A DNA stretch of 64,000 bases from Parus major. Taxonomy: Eukaryota > Chordata > Aves > Passeriformes > Paridae. Below the pieces are notes generated by a model. The model was given only the letters and a program-made list of their open reading frames with translations. It did no database searches and was not told where the DNA came from. The translations under genes were made by a program, and so were the position numbers. Positions 50,989 through 63,814 of this stretch are shown here, piece by piece. The stretch covers positions 30,065,565-30,129,564 of the forward strand of contig NC_031799.1 of the NCBI RefSeq assembly GCF_001522545.3, in the 5' to 3' direction. Numbering within the stretch: position 1 is the stretch's first letter; each line of letters opens with the position of its first letter.

Positions 50989-51693
50989 GTAACACTTGCA
51001 GAAATCGAAGGCATCAGAAAAAAAGGAAAATAGTGTTTCATAAAAACTACATAATGAAATAATTGAGAAAGATATCCTTTAAAATGCAAGAATGACACTT
51101 CAGCCTGATTATAGAGAATTGTTCCAATGATGTAAAATCAGTGTTCAATTGTATAAAGAAAAGTATTGTTAGATTTAATTTGCCCATAGGAAGACTAATT
51201 CCGAGGCTGCTTCAAAATATTTGCTCTATAATCACAATGTTGTTGATAAATGAGGCTGTGACAAAGCACAATCACTGCTCTGAATTGTTCTGAACAAGTA
51301 TCAAAAGGAATTTAATAACAGTTCTTGAAAAGAATTAATACATGAATAGTAACTTTGAAAATACTTGTTTCCTAAGCAATGAGAAAATGTTTAAGACAGC
51401 TTTGTATAGAAAGTACGAAGGCATAAGTTTTATCAAGCATAGGTCTGGATTTCACTTTCTTGTTATGAAGGACTACTGATGACATGGTCTTTATGAGCTG
51501 AAAAGGAAATAATATTGTACTTGACATTGTAATACAAATAGGACAGAAATATACTCACTATGGTTTTCAATGCTTAGAACATACCAAATGGTTTTTATAA
51601 CAAAATTAAAAATAGGATGGTGCCTTTAAGTTTCGAAGTTTAGATTTACTGGATGAAGGGTTTTAGTTTGGGATTTTTTTTTCTTCTTCTAAG

Positions 51694-51695
<2 letters not shown>

Positions 51696-51720
<25 letters not shown>
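51696..51720. repeat. (AAAAC)n microsatellite
   Basis: Five near-perfect AAAAC units followed by further A-rich sequence to about 51760. It has the look of a retroposon A-tail, but no element body is recognised upstream. Confidence 0.85.
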
Positions 51721-51724
<4 letters not shown>

Positions 51725-52795
51725 AACACAGCTAAAAAAAGTCACAAAAAACCCAAAACAGAAAACCTTGGAAGGTTAAAGTTTGATCCAAGGTGTCATG
51801 GATATTGACAAAGACCTATCATGCATCAAAAAGGACTTCAGGAAAGTGGTGACTTCTCTAAAGACATTATTCCTAGGCAGTTAGATGTCAACATATGTTT
51901 GGTACATACACAGTACCTACTGGTATTGAAGGTATTCCACACCTTCGTGTTTAGGCTGGGTTCTTCCTTGTGCAGCAGCAAATTGCTGTATACTTTTTAT
52001 CCAATCATCACATATCCTCTTTTTTTGAGAGCTATATGGAAATTTCCATTCCTAAGATAGTGTGGAAGCAGAGTGTTGCAAAATTCACCAGTCCCGCAGA
52101 ACCTTATATAGAAGAAGCAACATCATGACAGATGCCTGGAGTCTTTTCTGGCTCATTTGCCAGGCCCTGCTGCTTTGGGCTGCAATCTAGATCATAGCTG
52201 GGAACAAGGTGACTTTGAACCCTACTTTAGAAAACAGGTAAATGAAACAGGTAAATGAAGCCCTGCTGTTTTTGCAGCAAGAATTCACAGAACAAAACCA
52301 TTTCCATTTAAAAAAAAAAAAAAAAAAAAAGTCTTTTCCACAATAGAACCAATCAAGAGAAAATGTTTGAGCAGACCTAATAATAAATAGCATTAAAAGT
52401 ATACATCATAATTTGGTGGGTTTGATTCTGTAATGAGACAGAGTAGGAGAAATCAAATCACCATATATAAAATCTCAAGAGATGTAGAGATTGGTTCAGG
52501 AATTCTGCAGTGAAAGATTCAGACCTATTTTTCTGTGATTTCGTTGAATTATTCACTGTTCTTGAGAAATGGTATGCATGCTGTACTGTCATAGATTTTT
52601 AGGTGTTCACCAGAAAACCCAAATATAATGATAGTTCGCCAAAATATGTTAGGTACTTTTTCAAATATGCCAGACCAATGGTCGTATCCCAAGGGTTTTA
52701 ATCTGGGTAATTTACAGTCTCACTTATAGCTCTCAAAGGAAGGTACAGAGGCTTGAATGCTTGTGAAACCAGCTCTGTCTTAAAATTTTTTTCAG

Positions 52796-52870
52796 ACTTT
52801 GGACAAATGGTTCCATCTCCAGAGCTTCAATTTGGTGATAGAGGAGACCACGTCTGTGAACCACTATGAG
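52796..52870 (+). other. Candidate internal exon (unproven)
   Basis: TTTTTTTCAG ending at 52795 is followed by exactly 25 open codons (T-L-D-K-W-F-H-L-Q-S-F-N-L-V-I-E-E-T-T-S ...) and a GTAAAA donor at 52871. Phase 0 at both ends is compatible with the segment at 48249-48357. A 23-base poly-T run begins 50 bases later. No homologue or domain is recognised, so confidence is low. Confidence 0.15.
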
Positions 52871-55800
52871 GTAAAATTCAGAAAGCAGTTCTTGTTATGT
52901 TTCTGTATGGTTTGCCTCACTTTTTTTTTTTTTTTTTTTTTTTCCTCATGACCTCAAAAAACCACCTGTGTTTGGTTCAGTATAGTTATGGGTGTACAAT
53001 GGGGCGCTACCCCTTGCACTATACAATATATACAGCAAGAAGCTTCTGTCCAGCAGACAGACACAACCACTGTCACATTCTTTTACCTCTACCCTTCCTA
53101 CCCATGTGGCAAAATGCAATCAGTTTTCTTCTTTCATTTTCAACGGAAAGGGAAGCGCAATCTGTTTTCCACACTGTTTCAACTAAGTGCAGTGTGTAAA
53201 ATTTCAGAGTTTTGTTCTCTAAAGCCCTGTGTTTCTCTTAGCATTCAGAGAAAAAAAATGTTTAAGGGAAAGATTGTGCCAGGTATTCTTACTGACATGC
53301 AGCATTTTGTTTCCCACATTTGTTTGAACAGCAATGTTTGAAGAAATATTTATATCCTGTTTCAAAGTTCTGCAGAGTAAAACTCTGGTTCTCCATCAAC
53401 TGAGGGACCATATTTTTAATACTTTAAACAGTGCTGCAGAGTAGGATGGTATCTTCACTGTTCAGAGAATCAGGCCAAGAACATTTTTGGCTCAGGTCCC
53501 ATATTCTGATTTTAAAAACATACCATACAATTAGTATAGCTTCTATTGAATGGACAAATGCTGTTGAAAAGATACATGGAAAAAATTAATCCAAGGATGG
53601 CATGCTTTCCTAAAATTTTAACCTTTCTTTAAAAAGGTGACCTTTGATTTAAGAAGAAGCTAGAGAAAAACCTTCCAAATACAGCCTGAGAACAGGGCAG
53701 ATGAAGAATATTAGGAGAAGGAGGAAAATCTTACACTTTATAACATCATGAGGCTATTACTATGTCTGAAATACATATTTAAAAGCAATATATAAAATTG
53801 GAAAAGGTCTAGTGAAATGGTCTGAAATCTGAATAATGGACTATGAAGGGTAAGATTTAACTTCCTTCTCATATGGAAGATTTAAGGTATCAATCCATCA
53901 AATAACCTAACAGGCGGTTAGGTTACTTCATTTTTGAAGTATCTACATAGGAAAGATTTATGGATTTTAGCAGAAAAGAAAGCGTAAAAAGATCAAGAGA
54001 AGGAAGCTGATGGAGGTAAATGCCAACTAAAAACAAAGCACTGTATTAACAGTGGAATGATTTCTGTGCCACCTGTAACTCCTAAATCTATACAAGCTGT
54101 CTTTTCAGAAGATACACTGTAATTTGGACAGAAATGGTGAGTGTAGTGCAAAGTACCAGTGTCACACTCTTGCTCAGAACTTAATTTCTCCTTTGTGGAC
54201 TGGGAAAGTTTCAGGTCATGCTTCAGAGCTCAGCCTATTGTAGTGCTTGTGGCTGAGATTTCTTTATTTTTGGTGTGGGCTAATTCAGGAGGCAAAAAAA
54301 CTGCAGGCCAGGAGTCCTACACATTTTTGGCATGCACAACGCAGTTTCTGAGGTCTACAAGCTGACACTGAGAGTACAACACAGACACTGGGTGCTTCAC
54401 TTCTTGGCCTGTTTTCATTCCAGAAGAAGAGATTGTACAAACTGTATGAAATTCCTATAGGTTCTAAGATTTTTACTTAATCTTTTCTCTCCTGACCTCG
54501 AGAGAATTTAAGAATTAGCTGTCCAGTCATTCAAGCTTTTATTCCTCTATTCCACTAAGCTGAGATAGTGTAAGTGAAGTGTGGAAAAGCTGTTCTGAAC
54601 TTTGGAAAACATTACTTCTGTAGGAGCAGCAGCATTGTATCCCAGGGTTTTTCCCATTCCCAAACTGTTATTCATTTCCTCAGCAATGGTATTTTCTTTT
54701 TATGCTTTAACCTTTTAAACAGCTTGAGGCTCCCGAGTGGCTTCCTCTGGGCTTCCTGGAGGCTTCCAGGCTTCCAGGATCAGTCTTTGCTTCACAATTA
54801 AAACATTTCTGATGTTAAACAACCCTTCATTGTTGTTTCAAGAATAGCTGCTGCTAACATTACCTGTTAGAAGTTTCCTGTTTATCAGTAGAGAGCCTAG
54901 AGATCACAAAGTATCTCCCTTGAGTATCAGGAAGACAAAAATGCTACTTTCTAATAGCTTTCTTTAACTACTGCTGCCATGGAGATTTTGCATAAGTGCA
55001 AAAATTTTTCACAACTAATCTCAATAAACCAGTTTTACATAGAACCTTTTTTTTTTAAAAAAAAAAAACCCTGTATTCAATTCTTTCTAAATTACTCAAT
55101 TAAAAGAGATAAAAATGTTCTAAAAGACAATATTCCATAGTCAAAGCATATATTAAAAAATAATTTTCTCTTTTCCTTTATAAAGAGTTTATTAAGTTTG
55201 TGTTCCTAATTCCTTTCTTTTATTTTTGTATTACAAGACTTTTCTTTTTTAGCAGTTTGGATTTGAAGACAGTAAAATTTTCAAAACATGTAAGAATTAT
55301 TGAATTCCTGGTAAAATGTGTTGGTCATAAGTCCAGGGATAATTTTTATTATATGGTGGGAAGTGAAGGAATAAATAATGTATAAGGAACTAACACTATT
55401 TTTCTGTTTGTCAGTGACTTGGTGCTGGCTTAGTATTCCAAATCAGTAATAAAGATGTTAAAAAAAATAAACTAAAATAGTCTATCCCCTACTCATTTGT
55501 TCTTATTAATGAATGCTTGTTTGTAAATTGCTCTGATACATGCAGTTGAAGGCACAATTATTCAAGTCAGTAGACCAAATCTTTATGTACAAACAAGAAT
55601 ATAGCAGAAGGGAAGGACTGACAGGTAACCGGTCTCTTGAGGCTGCTATCACAACTGTTTATCAGGGAGCATTAGACAGGCCTTTCCTCCACTTAACAAA
55701 GTATAATTATCAAAACTTGGCATACTCATGGCTGGTAAAGGAGCTAAACTAACCAGGTGCACTGAATTCCTTGATTACAGCCAGGGGATTCCAATCTTAT

Positions 55801-58800
55801 GAAAGTCTTGATTTTAAGCAAGTTTAGTTTAGGTTGGAGTGTACACATGAAGGTACTTAATGCAGTTCTGTCTCCCATTTCAAAATTTATTTTTTCTCTG
55901 TGTCTTTCAATTGGTTTTGTGTAATTATAATTTTGTCTTTCTGTCCATTAAAAGAAAAAAATCTTGTGCAAGGCAAGATGATAAACAATATATAAATAAT
56001 TATTCACTTTATCATTTCCTTTGGCTTTCATAGAGACAAATGTTTTTGTTTCCTGACAACACATTGGCAAGGGACAATAAAAATTTTGTTGCCAATTTGT
56101 TCCAAGCTTATTCCATGTAGTTAGGATTAGATAAAGAAATTTTTAGAGGACATCTTATAGACGATGTTCATCTTAACTCAGTGAAGAATCAAAAGTTGTT
56201 TACTGCTTTGAAAGCTTTCCCTTGATAGCCATTTAATAAATGAGCAAATGCAACTCCATTTCTTGTACTGTTTATCAGTTATCTGTGTACAATACTCTTT
56301 CAAACAATAGGTTTTAGAAGAGAAGAACGAAAGCAGCCACACTGTCATAAACAGTTTTTTCCTCCATCTACATTCTGCTGGCAACAGCAGGAGTAATTTG
56401 TAGATGATCTTTACAAATATGCATGATGGTTTCACTTTATGGTAATTCAAAACTAAGAGCAAAATCTTATCCTAAGTAGTGATCTTGTTATCATTAAATA
56501 GTGTGAGTTAAGTCCTCCTCCCTTCATTTCTGGGTTGAAATGATTTGTGCAGGTTAACCTGTCTCTGTAACCATGAGAATCCCTGATGAAGTCAAAATTG
56601 CAGTCTTTTCTGTGGTTCAATTTCCTTTATGTTCCCCACAGTAGACGCTTAGGAAGCATGATGATTTTTTAAGTCTAGTGGTAACTGAGCACATTTCACT
56701 TTGCATCTCTCTAGTAAATAAAGATGTTTTATTTGCTGAATCTGCAAGAAGCAGAGCAAATCTGAAATCATTGTCATTCAAAAATTCATTGAATGTACCA
56801 TGGGAGTGGTCCTTGTTTGTGACCTGCCTTAATGCAGGGTACAGCAGCCCTGAACAGAAACAGAATGATTTATACTTTGAGGAAGAATGCTGGGGAATAT
56901 TTAATGGGAAGAATACAGCAGTCAGAACATGATTGTGCTGCTCTTCTTTATGCTTTCTTCCTTTCCTCCCTTCATTCTCCCACGGCCTCTCACACACCCT
57001 CACTCCCTTCTATTGGTTTGCTGTAGCTATTAGAGCCATACCAGAGAGAAACTGTGGACATGCATGCTTTGGGATTACTTTGAAACAAAATCTTGGGTAC
57101 CCACCTGTGTGTTAATCCTCACTTTTGAAACATGTGTGATAACCTGAAAGAGCCCAGATCTGTTCTCCATGGGTAGCTATGAGTAACTATTTTCTTTCTC
57201 CTTGTTTATATATCTGTTTGTGTCTGTGATTCTCAGGGATTAGCCTAAGCCTAGGGCAGCAAGTAGTTTTAATTAAAATAAGATTGAGTAGACCAATAAA
57301 CTGTAACAGAAAATCCGTGTGAACTAAGAGCAATAGTAAACCTGAGTAAGTTTTTTCCTGTTTCAAACAGGAATGCATTTGCTCTTATCAATGATCTTTA
57401 CTTTAAGAGCACATGGAATGCTTCTTTATTATGGTTTATTTTTTATAATTCATTCCAAAACTCAAAATGTTTTGATCATCCTCTGGAAGGCTGAATATTC
57501 GAAGCCCCATATGTCACCTCTGTCATCTGTAAAATCATGTTTCTTTGTTCAGCCCTGTGAAAAGACAAATAAAATATGGGTTTCTAAGGCTACGCAAGGC
57601 TAGGTTTATTGTACAAGCATAACAACTAAGGCATAATATATTGCTACTTATTCAAAGAATTTTACAAGGCTAGAAATTCTAGTCACAGTATATCCTTGAG
57701 TCAAAATCTAGAAACACACAAAAAAATGCAAGATTAACAAGATTCCCTAGATGGTGACAACAGCCACAGGTCTCTTCTCCTCCCTGTGTGTATCTCTATC
57801 TACCACTGTACATGAAGCAATTATGTAATAATTGATGAAAGACTTTCAAAGTAAGAGTTATTCAGCCATCTCAAGGCAAGCCAGGGTTGGTTTTCTATTC
57901 ACCAAGCTTTTATTCAACCTATTTTTTATCAGTTTCTGCTGTCTGCAGCTTCTTAAATCATGAGTTCTGGATCACTAAACTCAGAAAATAAATGAGTCAA
58001 TGGCAGTATGAATGTGGGGGTCTCACAATTCTCCCCTACAGAATGAATAGGAACACCTTGTCCTGTTCTTCAGCAAAGCAGTTGGGTCAAATGATAGGTG
58101 TTTTAAAAAGAAAACGCAAAATACATTTCAAAGAAAATACAAAATATGTTTCATCTGTGACAAACAATCCTATTTTAACTCAAGGATCCTCCTTGTAAAT
58201 GTAATTTCAGTCTCCAGGAAACACTACTGAGCTGTTTTTTTTTCCTGAAAAATGTGTGTTTTCTCTTATAACAATACAGATTTTATGAATTCAGATTTGT
58301 AAGCAGAAAGTTGTATCCCTTTCTGATTTTCACTTCTGTAACCAGTGAACTTTGGTATTTGTCAAATGTTGCTACTATTTCTCTCAAACTAAAATGAGTC
58401 TCTGCCTTTAGCATAGGAGACCCTGTTAGCAGTTACATACATTTTCTGTAGGATATCAAGTAATATAAGTTACTGCAGCTCTGAGGTAACAGAGCTTGGT
58501 ACAGGACTTTACAATTTTTCTGTCATCTGAAAAGGCACAAATTATTAAGGAGTATCAGACTGAGTTAGGTTTTGAAATCATTGATCAACAGATTGCTTAT
58601 TAAAAAACACCTTGAACTTGATAACATAGTCCCCACATGCTGGTTTAGGTATTATAAAATTTACTCTGATGTAGGGGTTGGGGATAAAGAATACATCTGT
58701 GAGGGAACTGGTAGAAGAAACAAATCAACTGGAAAATAATGACTGCCCTTACTACTAATGCTATAAAGAAATAACTGTGTTTCAGACACAGTTTTATTGC

Positions 58801-59700
58801 TTTCTGGTCCTCACAAGAATCCTTACCTTATATGCATAGCGTGTTTTATCTCTTTTAATACATACACTGCTTGCAGAATGCAAGCTACCCTTTATCTTTT
58901 AACCCCAGAAAAAACAACAATCTTTAAAATTTTCTGGAATTCCATTTGTTTCCTCAGTAATCTTGAACTTCTCTGTTCTTGGTCTTGAAAATGCTAGCAT
59001 TCCATACCAGCTCAGGAAACCTCTAGACAAGAATATCTGCAATATTTCTTTCAGAATCAAATATATAATCGGGAAAAAAATCATATAGGGTCCTATTAAA
59101 ATAGTTATTTTTTTTCAGAATTCATTATTATACATATGGATCTGAACATAAAAATGACAAGTTTTTAGTTTCCCTTTTACAATTCAAACTAAGACTTCAT
59201 CCTTCATACAATATTTACTATTAATAGTAAAATTTTTCAACCTTTTTCTCTGGATTTGTTCAGATTTGGTCATGCTGATTTCAAGAGCCAATGGCAAAGA
59301 CTTATGGGATATTTGTATATATATTTGGTTCTCTTAGAAGATGCTGATGTTATTACACAGGGAATCCGAATGGATTTCTCCTGGCCCATTAGTACATCAA
59401 CACATGGTTGATACCTTAACTAATATGAAAGAAAGGAAGAGAAATTTTAGACAAATGCATTTGTTTACATGTTTAAAATGGATTTAGGTTTTTGAAGATT
59501 TTTATTGGCCCATAGTCAGAGTTTGGGAATCATCTTGATATGCAGTTCTAAGATATTTCAGTGGAATCAAAGAATGCATCAAGAACCAGTTCATCTTGAA
59601 CACCTTTGTGAAGTTAGACTGCACATTTTTTAAAAAGTTGCTACCCACTGAGAAACATCTTTAAGTACTTAAGCATCCATTAGGCATAAACTTTATTTAC

Positions 59701-60096
59701 TCAGTAATAATTGGACGGAAAAAGTAGAGCAGCTAAAGTTACCTTTTCATTTTGAAACTGCTTTAAAAAACATAAAAAGCCGTCCTTCCAGATACACCTT
59801 TGCACCATGCCTGAGAAGATTCCCTTTGCAGCCCCATGAAGCCCATCTACCACATGAAGTGTTCCAAAAACAGTGATTTTAGGAGCTCTCATCTGCACTT
59901 GCAAATTTATCTCTCCCTGTTTCTCCTTTGTCAGTAGTCCCACAGACACACAGTATTCCACAAAACATGTGGCAATGGAAATGGTATTCAAAAGGACTAA
60001 GCAAGTGCTAAGAAGGTAGATCTTCACCAAATGTCTCTCTAAGGATTCCGTCAAAGCATTGCTGTGTTTAGATGTTCCGTGGTGCACCAGCCTCAT
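59701..60096 (-). other. Unassigned 131-codon open frame
   Basis: An ATG-initiated frame on the - strand with one hydrophobic stretch (residues about 24-50, L-V-K-I-Y-L-L-S-T-C-L-V-L-L-N-T). I recognise no family. No splice or promoter context supports it, and a frame of this length is not exceptional by chance in 64 kb of AT-rich DNA. It is recorded only so it can be tested. Confidence 0.1.
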
Positions 60097-62687
60097 AGCT
60101 TAACAATGCAACAGGAAAAAAAACCCTTCTGTCACCAGGATAAATGTGCTGTTTCTTTCTTTATACTTTGTTTTTGGATAACTAACAGAGTTCACTGTGG
60201 GAAACTGAAAGTCTGAAAGGCATACAGCCTCATTACTCTTTTCCATTGAATCACATGGACTAAAACTCCACTCTCTATGTAAACACTAAAATACCAGAAA
60301 TGCCACTGATGAAGAAGCTTATCCATCCTGAGTTTCACAGTGTCTGTCTGACTGGTTTGTCAAAGAGATTTTCAGATAAGAGGAAAGCAGAACAGTTTTG
60401 ATGCCAAATTTCTCAAAAGAGCAGTCAAACAGTAGGGATGTGTGTGAAATAAATCAATCCTAACTTTTCCATTTCCACTTTTCCCCCCGTCTTTTCCAGC
60501 TCTTTGGCACATTTATGTCTCCTGAGCAGATTAAGTTACAGGCTCCTCAGTTTGCAGGAGAGGAAAATCTAAACTTTTCCACATAGAAAGGAGTTTTTGC
60601 AGCCTGCAAATGAAGTGTATGTGACATAGTTGGTTTCTCCATCACTGTGACTATAGAAAAGCCTGAATTTTATGAGTATTTTTTATATTGTAGTATTTGC
60701 CAGAGGTTTCCAGTTTCCCTAATTATTGAAGATCTGGAATAGAGAGGCAAACTTTCAAGATGTCTTGGAAGCTAGTATGAATCTGTGAAGGGAATGTCTC
60801 CAGTGTCTGAGAAAGGGGAAAGCCTCAGAAGGAAATAAAGGAGTAAGTTGAGGAAACTTCTGTTTTTGTCACTTGAGATTGTCTGTCTAAAAAAATCAGT
60901 GTAGTCTGTGCTTGCACACAGCAGGGTATTTTGTAATTGCAATAAGCTGAAAACAGAACTGAAAGAGTTGACTGGAGCTCACAAAACAGTAAAGTAGCCT
61001 TTGATTTATAAAGCAAGGTAGAGGAGCTGAAATGCCATGACTTCAGAAAACTTTTGAGTAACCATGAAGTTGTGGAAAACCGTAGAATGGTTTATTCAGA
61101 CTTGAAGAGTGTGAAGCAGGAGAGGCACCAGTGGTATAAGTCAGGCAGCTGCCCTGGGTGGCTTTGCTCTCTGCGCTGCAGCAAAGGGCACAATAATCAT
61201 CCTCCTCCTGACAGCTGGTGAGTGAAAGATTTTAGGGTGAACCCAGGTAAAGACATGTGGGAAGCATCTAATCCTCTAATGAATAGATTTATTGAAAGTG
61301 TCTCTGCATGGTGACCTCATACTTTATTCAGCAGTTTGAAAGTACAAAATTATAGTGTGAACCTTTCTAATTTCCAAAAGAATATCCATTAATAAATACT
61401 CTTTTTTTAATATTCATATCCAGAAATGTTTTCTAAAACTCTTTTCCTATGCACCAGTAAGTGAAATATTAATGACTATAGTAAAAATTATAGTTACTTA
61501 TAAAATTAATCTTCATAATGTTCACTGCTATATGGCACAAAACTAGCCACTGAGATCAGGATAAAAGTGACTTTAAAGGGATAAAAACTACAATGTGTCC
61601 AAGTCCTTTTTCTACTTTGGGCTGATTAAAATATTCAACTGACACAGCCAGAAAACTAAAGGCAAAAAATGAAGTTTTTACATCTGTTACAAAAGAGCTT
61701 TACTTCTAAGAATATTAAAAAAAAAAAAAATAAAAAAAATCCATTGGAAGTAGCAGAACCAGAATCTAGGACGCAGCAATTATTGTGCTGCAAGAGCACT
61801 GATGTGGATGAAATGCTTTGCCTTTATGTGAGCCAGTGGTGGAAGTACAGACAGAGAAACAAATGTCTGGGTAGCAGCAAAACCTGAAAAAACTCTAAAA
61901 TTTCTCCATGGTGATCAAAGTTGAAGAAATTTTGATTCTTTGCTGACAAATCGAATGAAATTTATGACTTTACATAGATGTTTCTCTCCATTTTATCTTA
62001 TGGATTTTCCTTGTAGAAACATTAATGTGGATAAAGATGGTTTAAAAAAAAAAAAATTCTGTGAAAAATTTTCTATTCATCTGAAATATTTTTTCATCCA
62101 CAGAACTATGTAATCTAAGCCCACTAACTCAATATTAGTATTCTAGGCTATTACGGTCTAATACAAGGATTTTTAGCACTGAATTGATTTTATTATTGGG
62201 AATGAAGATAGATTATAATGTAGAAATATTTATATGGTAAAACCACCATCTATGAAATCAGACACAGGTTAGCAAGTGCTTGAGAGATACTGGTTTAATA
62301 TATTTTGGGATACAACAAGATATTGTATGGATTTCTTCAACTCCAGTGATTTCTGCACACTTTTTTATTTGTCTGAAGTTTTGACTACTTGTTATTTTTT
62401 CATGGGAAAATTTAGAGATTTATCTGTCAGCACGTTCATCACAGATTAGCTTGTCTTAACATTTTGTCTCATTACATAGTTTTCCATGATAATGAGTCTG
62501 CAAACACTGATGATCTCCAACAATACGCTTGACCTCTTACATGCTCTGTATTTTTGCTGTTGATGCTTTCCAGTTCAGCATGCATCACTGAAGATATAAA
62601 CAAAGCAGAAAGGATGTACAGCAGGCCTAAGTGGAATATGGAATCGAAACAAGAGATGTTCTTTGATGATATCTTGTGCTAGGTACT

Positions 62688-63252
62688 TGTGTTGGTTTTG
62701 GCTGGGGTAGGGTTGTTTTTCTTCATAGTGGCTGGTATAGAGTTTTTGATTTATGCTGAATACAAGGTCGATAATACACAGATGTTTTTGTTATTGTTGA
62801 GCAGGGTTTACACAGAGCCAAGGTCTTTTCTGCTTTTTGTACTCCAGTAGGCTGAGGATGCTTGGGAGATTGGGAGGAGAGACAGCAGGGACAGGTGACC
62901 CCAGCTGACCAAAGGGATATTGCATACCGTATGACATCATGCTCACTGTATAAAATGGGGAAAGAAACACAAAGGGGAGGGGAAAGATTTGGAGTCATAG
63001 TGTTTGTATTCCAATTAACCACTATGCATGATGGGGGCCTAGGCTCCTGAAGGTGGCTGAACACCTGCCTGCCCACAGGAAGAAGTGAATTAATTCCTTG
63101 CTTTGCTTTACTTCTGTGCACAGCTTTTGCTTCCCCCATTAAACTCTCTTAATCCATGAGTTTTCTAACTTCTGCCCTTCTGATTCTCTCCCCAGTCCCA
63201 CTGGTGAGAGAGTGAGCAAGCAGCTGCAAAGGGCTGTGTTTAAACAATGCCA
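62688..63252 (+). mobile_element. Well-preserved solo LTR (ERVL-type) with perfect 5-bp target duplication
   Basis: Starts TGTGTTGGTTTTGGCTGGGG and ends ...AAACAATGCCA, giving TG...CA ends, 565 bp. It is flanked on both sides by GTACT (62683-62687 and 63253-63257), a perfect 5-bp duplication typical of ERVL-class integration. A TATA box (TATAAAA, 62949-62955) and an ATTAAA polyadenylation signal (about 63138) are in the expected order. The sequence belongs to an LTR family that is abundant in bird genomes. No internal viral genes remain. The 138-codon antisense frame at 62723-63139 is an artefact of this LTR. Confidence 0.92.
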
Positions 63253-63814
63253 GTACTGTAGGGGCACCAGAACTGGACAGACTCAATATTGTACTTCAGA
63301 TTCATAAATAGGAGAACTGAAATTATACTATGCATGCATTTGCATATCTACAGTACATAGGTGAAAGACAAACTTAAGCCAACATACTGCAAAGCTTCCA
63401 GAACTATGTTTCATTATGCTGGCATTTTTTCAGCCAGCGAAACTATTACATGGCATACAGGTAGTGGTGTACAGGAGAGTATATTTCTTTTTATCTTCAG
63501 AGATTTTCTTTTGTAGATGACTAGACCATATTGTATGAAGCCAGCATACCTCACTGCAGGATAAGGTATGGAGCTATGGAACTATGGAGCACCTGCGCTT
63601 TTTCTCAATTAACCACAGTCCCCAGGGTGACATGACATTGGGGAAAATGGCAGGCAGTAACAATTCTGGAAAAAATATTTGCTCTGTTTAAAGAAACTTC
63701 AGTAACTTCCAGGAGCTTTATTAACTTCACCATGAGCTTCAGATGCATAAATTATTTTACTTCTTGGCACACTGGAGAGACCATAATAAGGTAAGATCCA
63801 TCTGTGCTTTGTAT

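Noticed and set aside
52921..53341. Overlapping + frames of 64, 100 and 117 codons after a poly-T run
   Set aside because: Three frames are open over the same bases with no domain or splice support; no element or protein recognised.
56617..57003. 128-codon - frame and 84-codon + frame over the same interval
   Set aside because: No family recognised, no splice context convincing enough, and both strands are open over the same bases, which argues for chance.
59264..59402. Exon-like segment after TTTGTTCAG (F-G-H-A-D-F-K-S-Q-W-Q-R)
   Set aside because: A protein-like frame, but there is no good donor before its stop and its phase does not fit the other candidate exons.
62723..63139. 138-codon open frame on the - strand
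   Set aside because: It lies wholly antisense within the solo LTR at 62688-63252; no retroviral or host protein similarity is seen.
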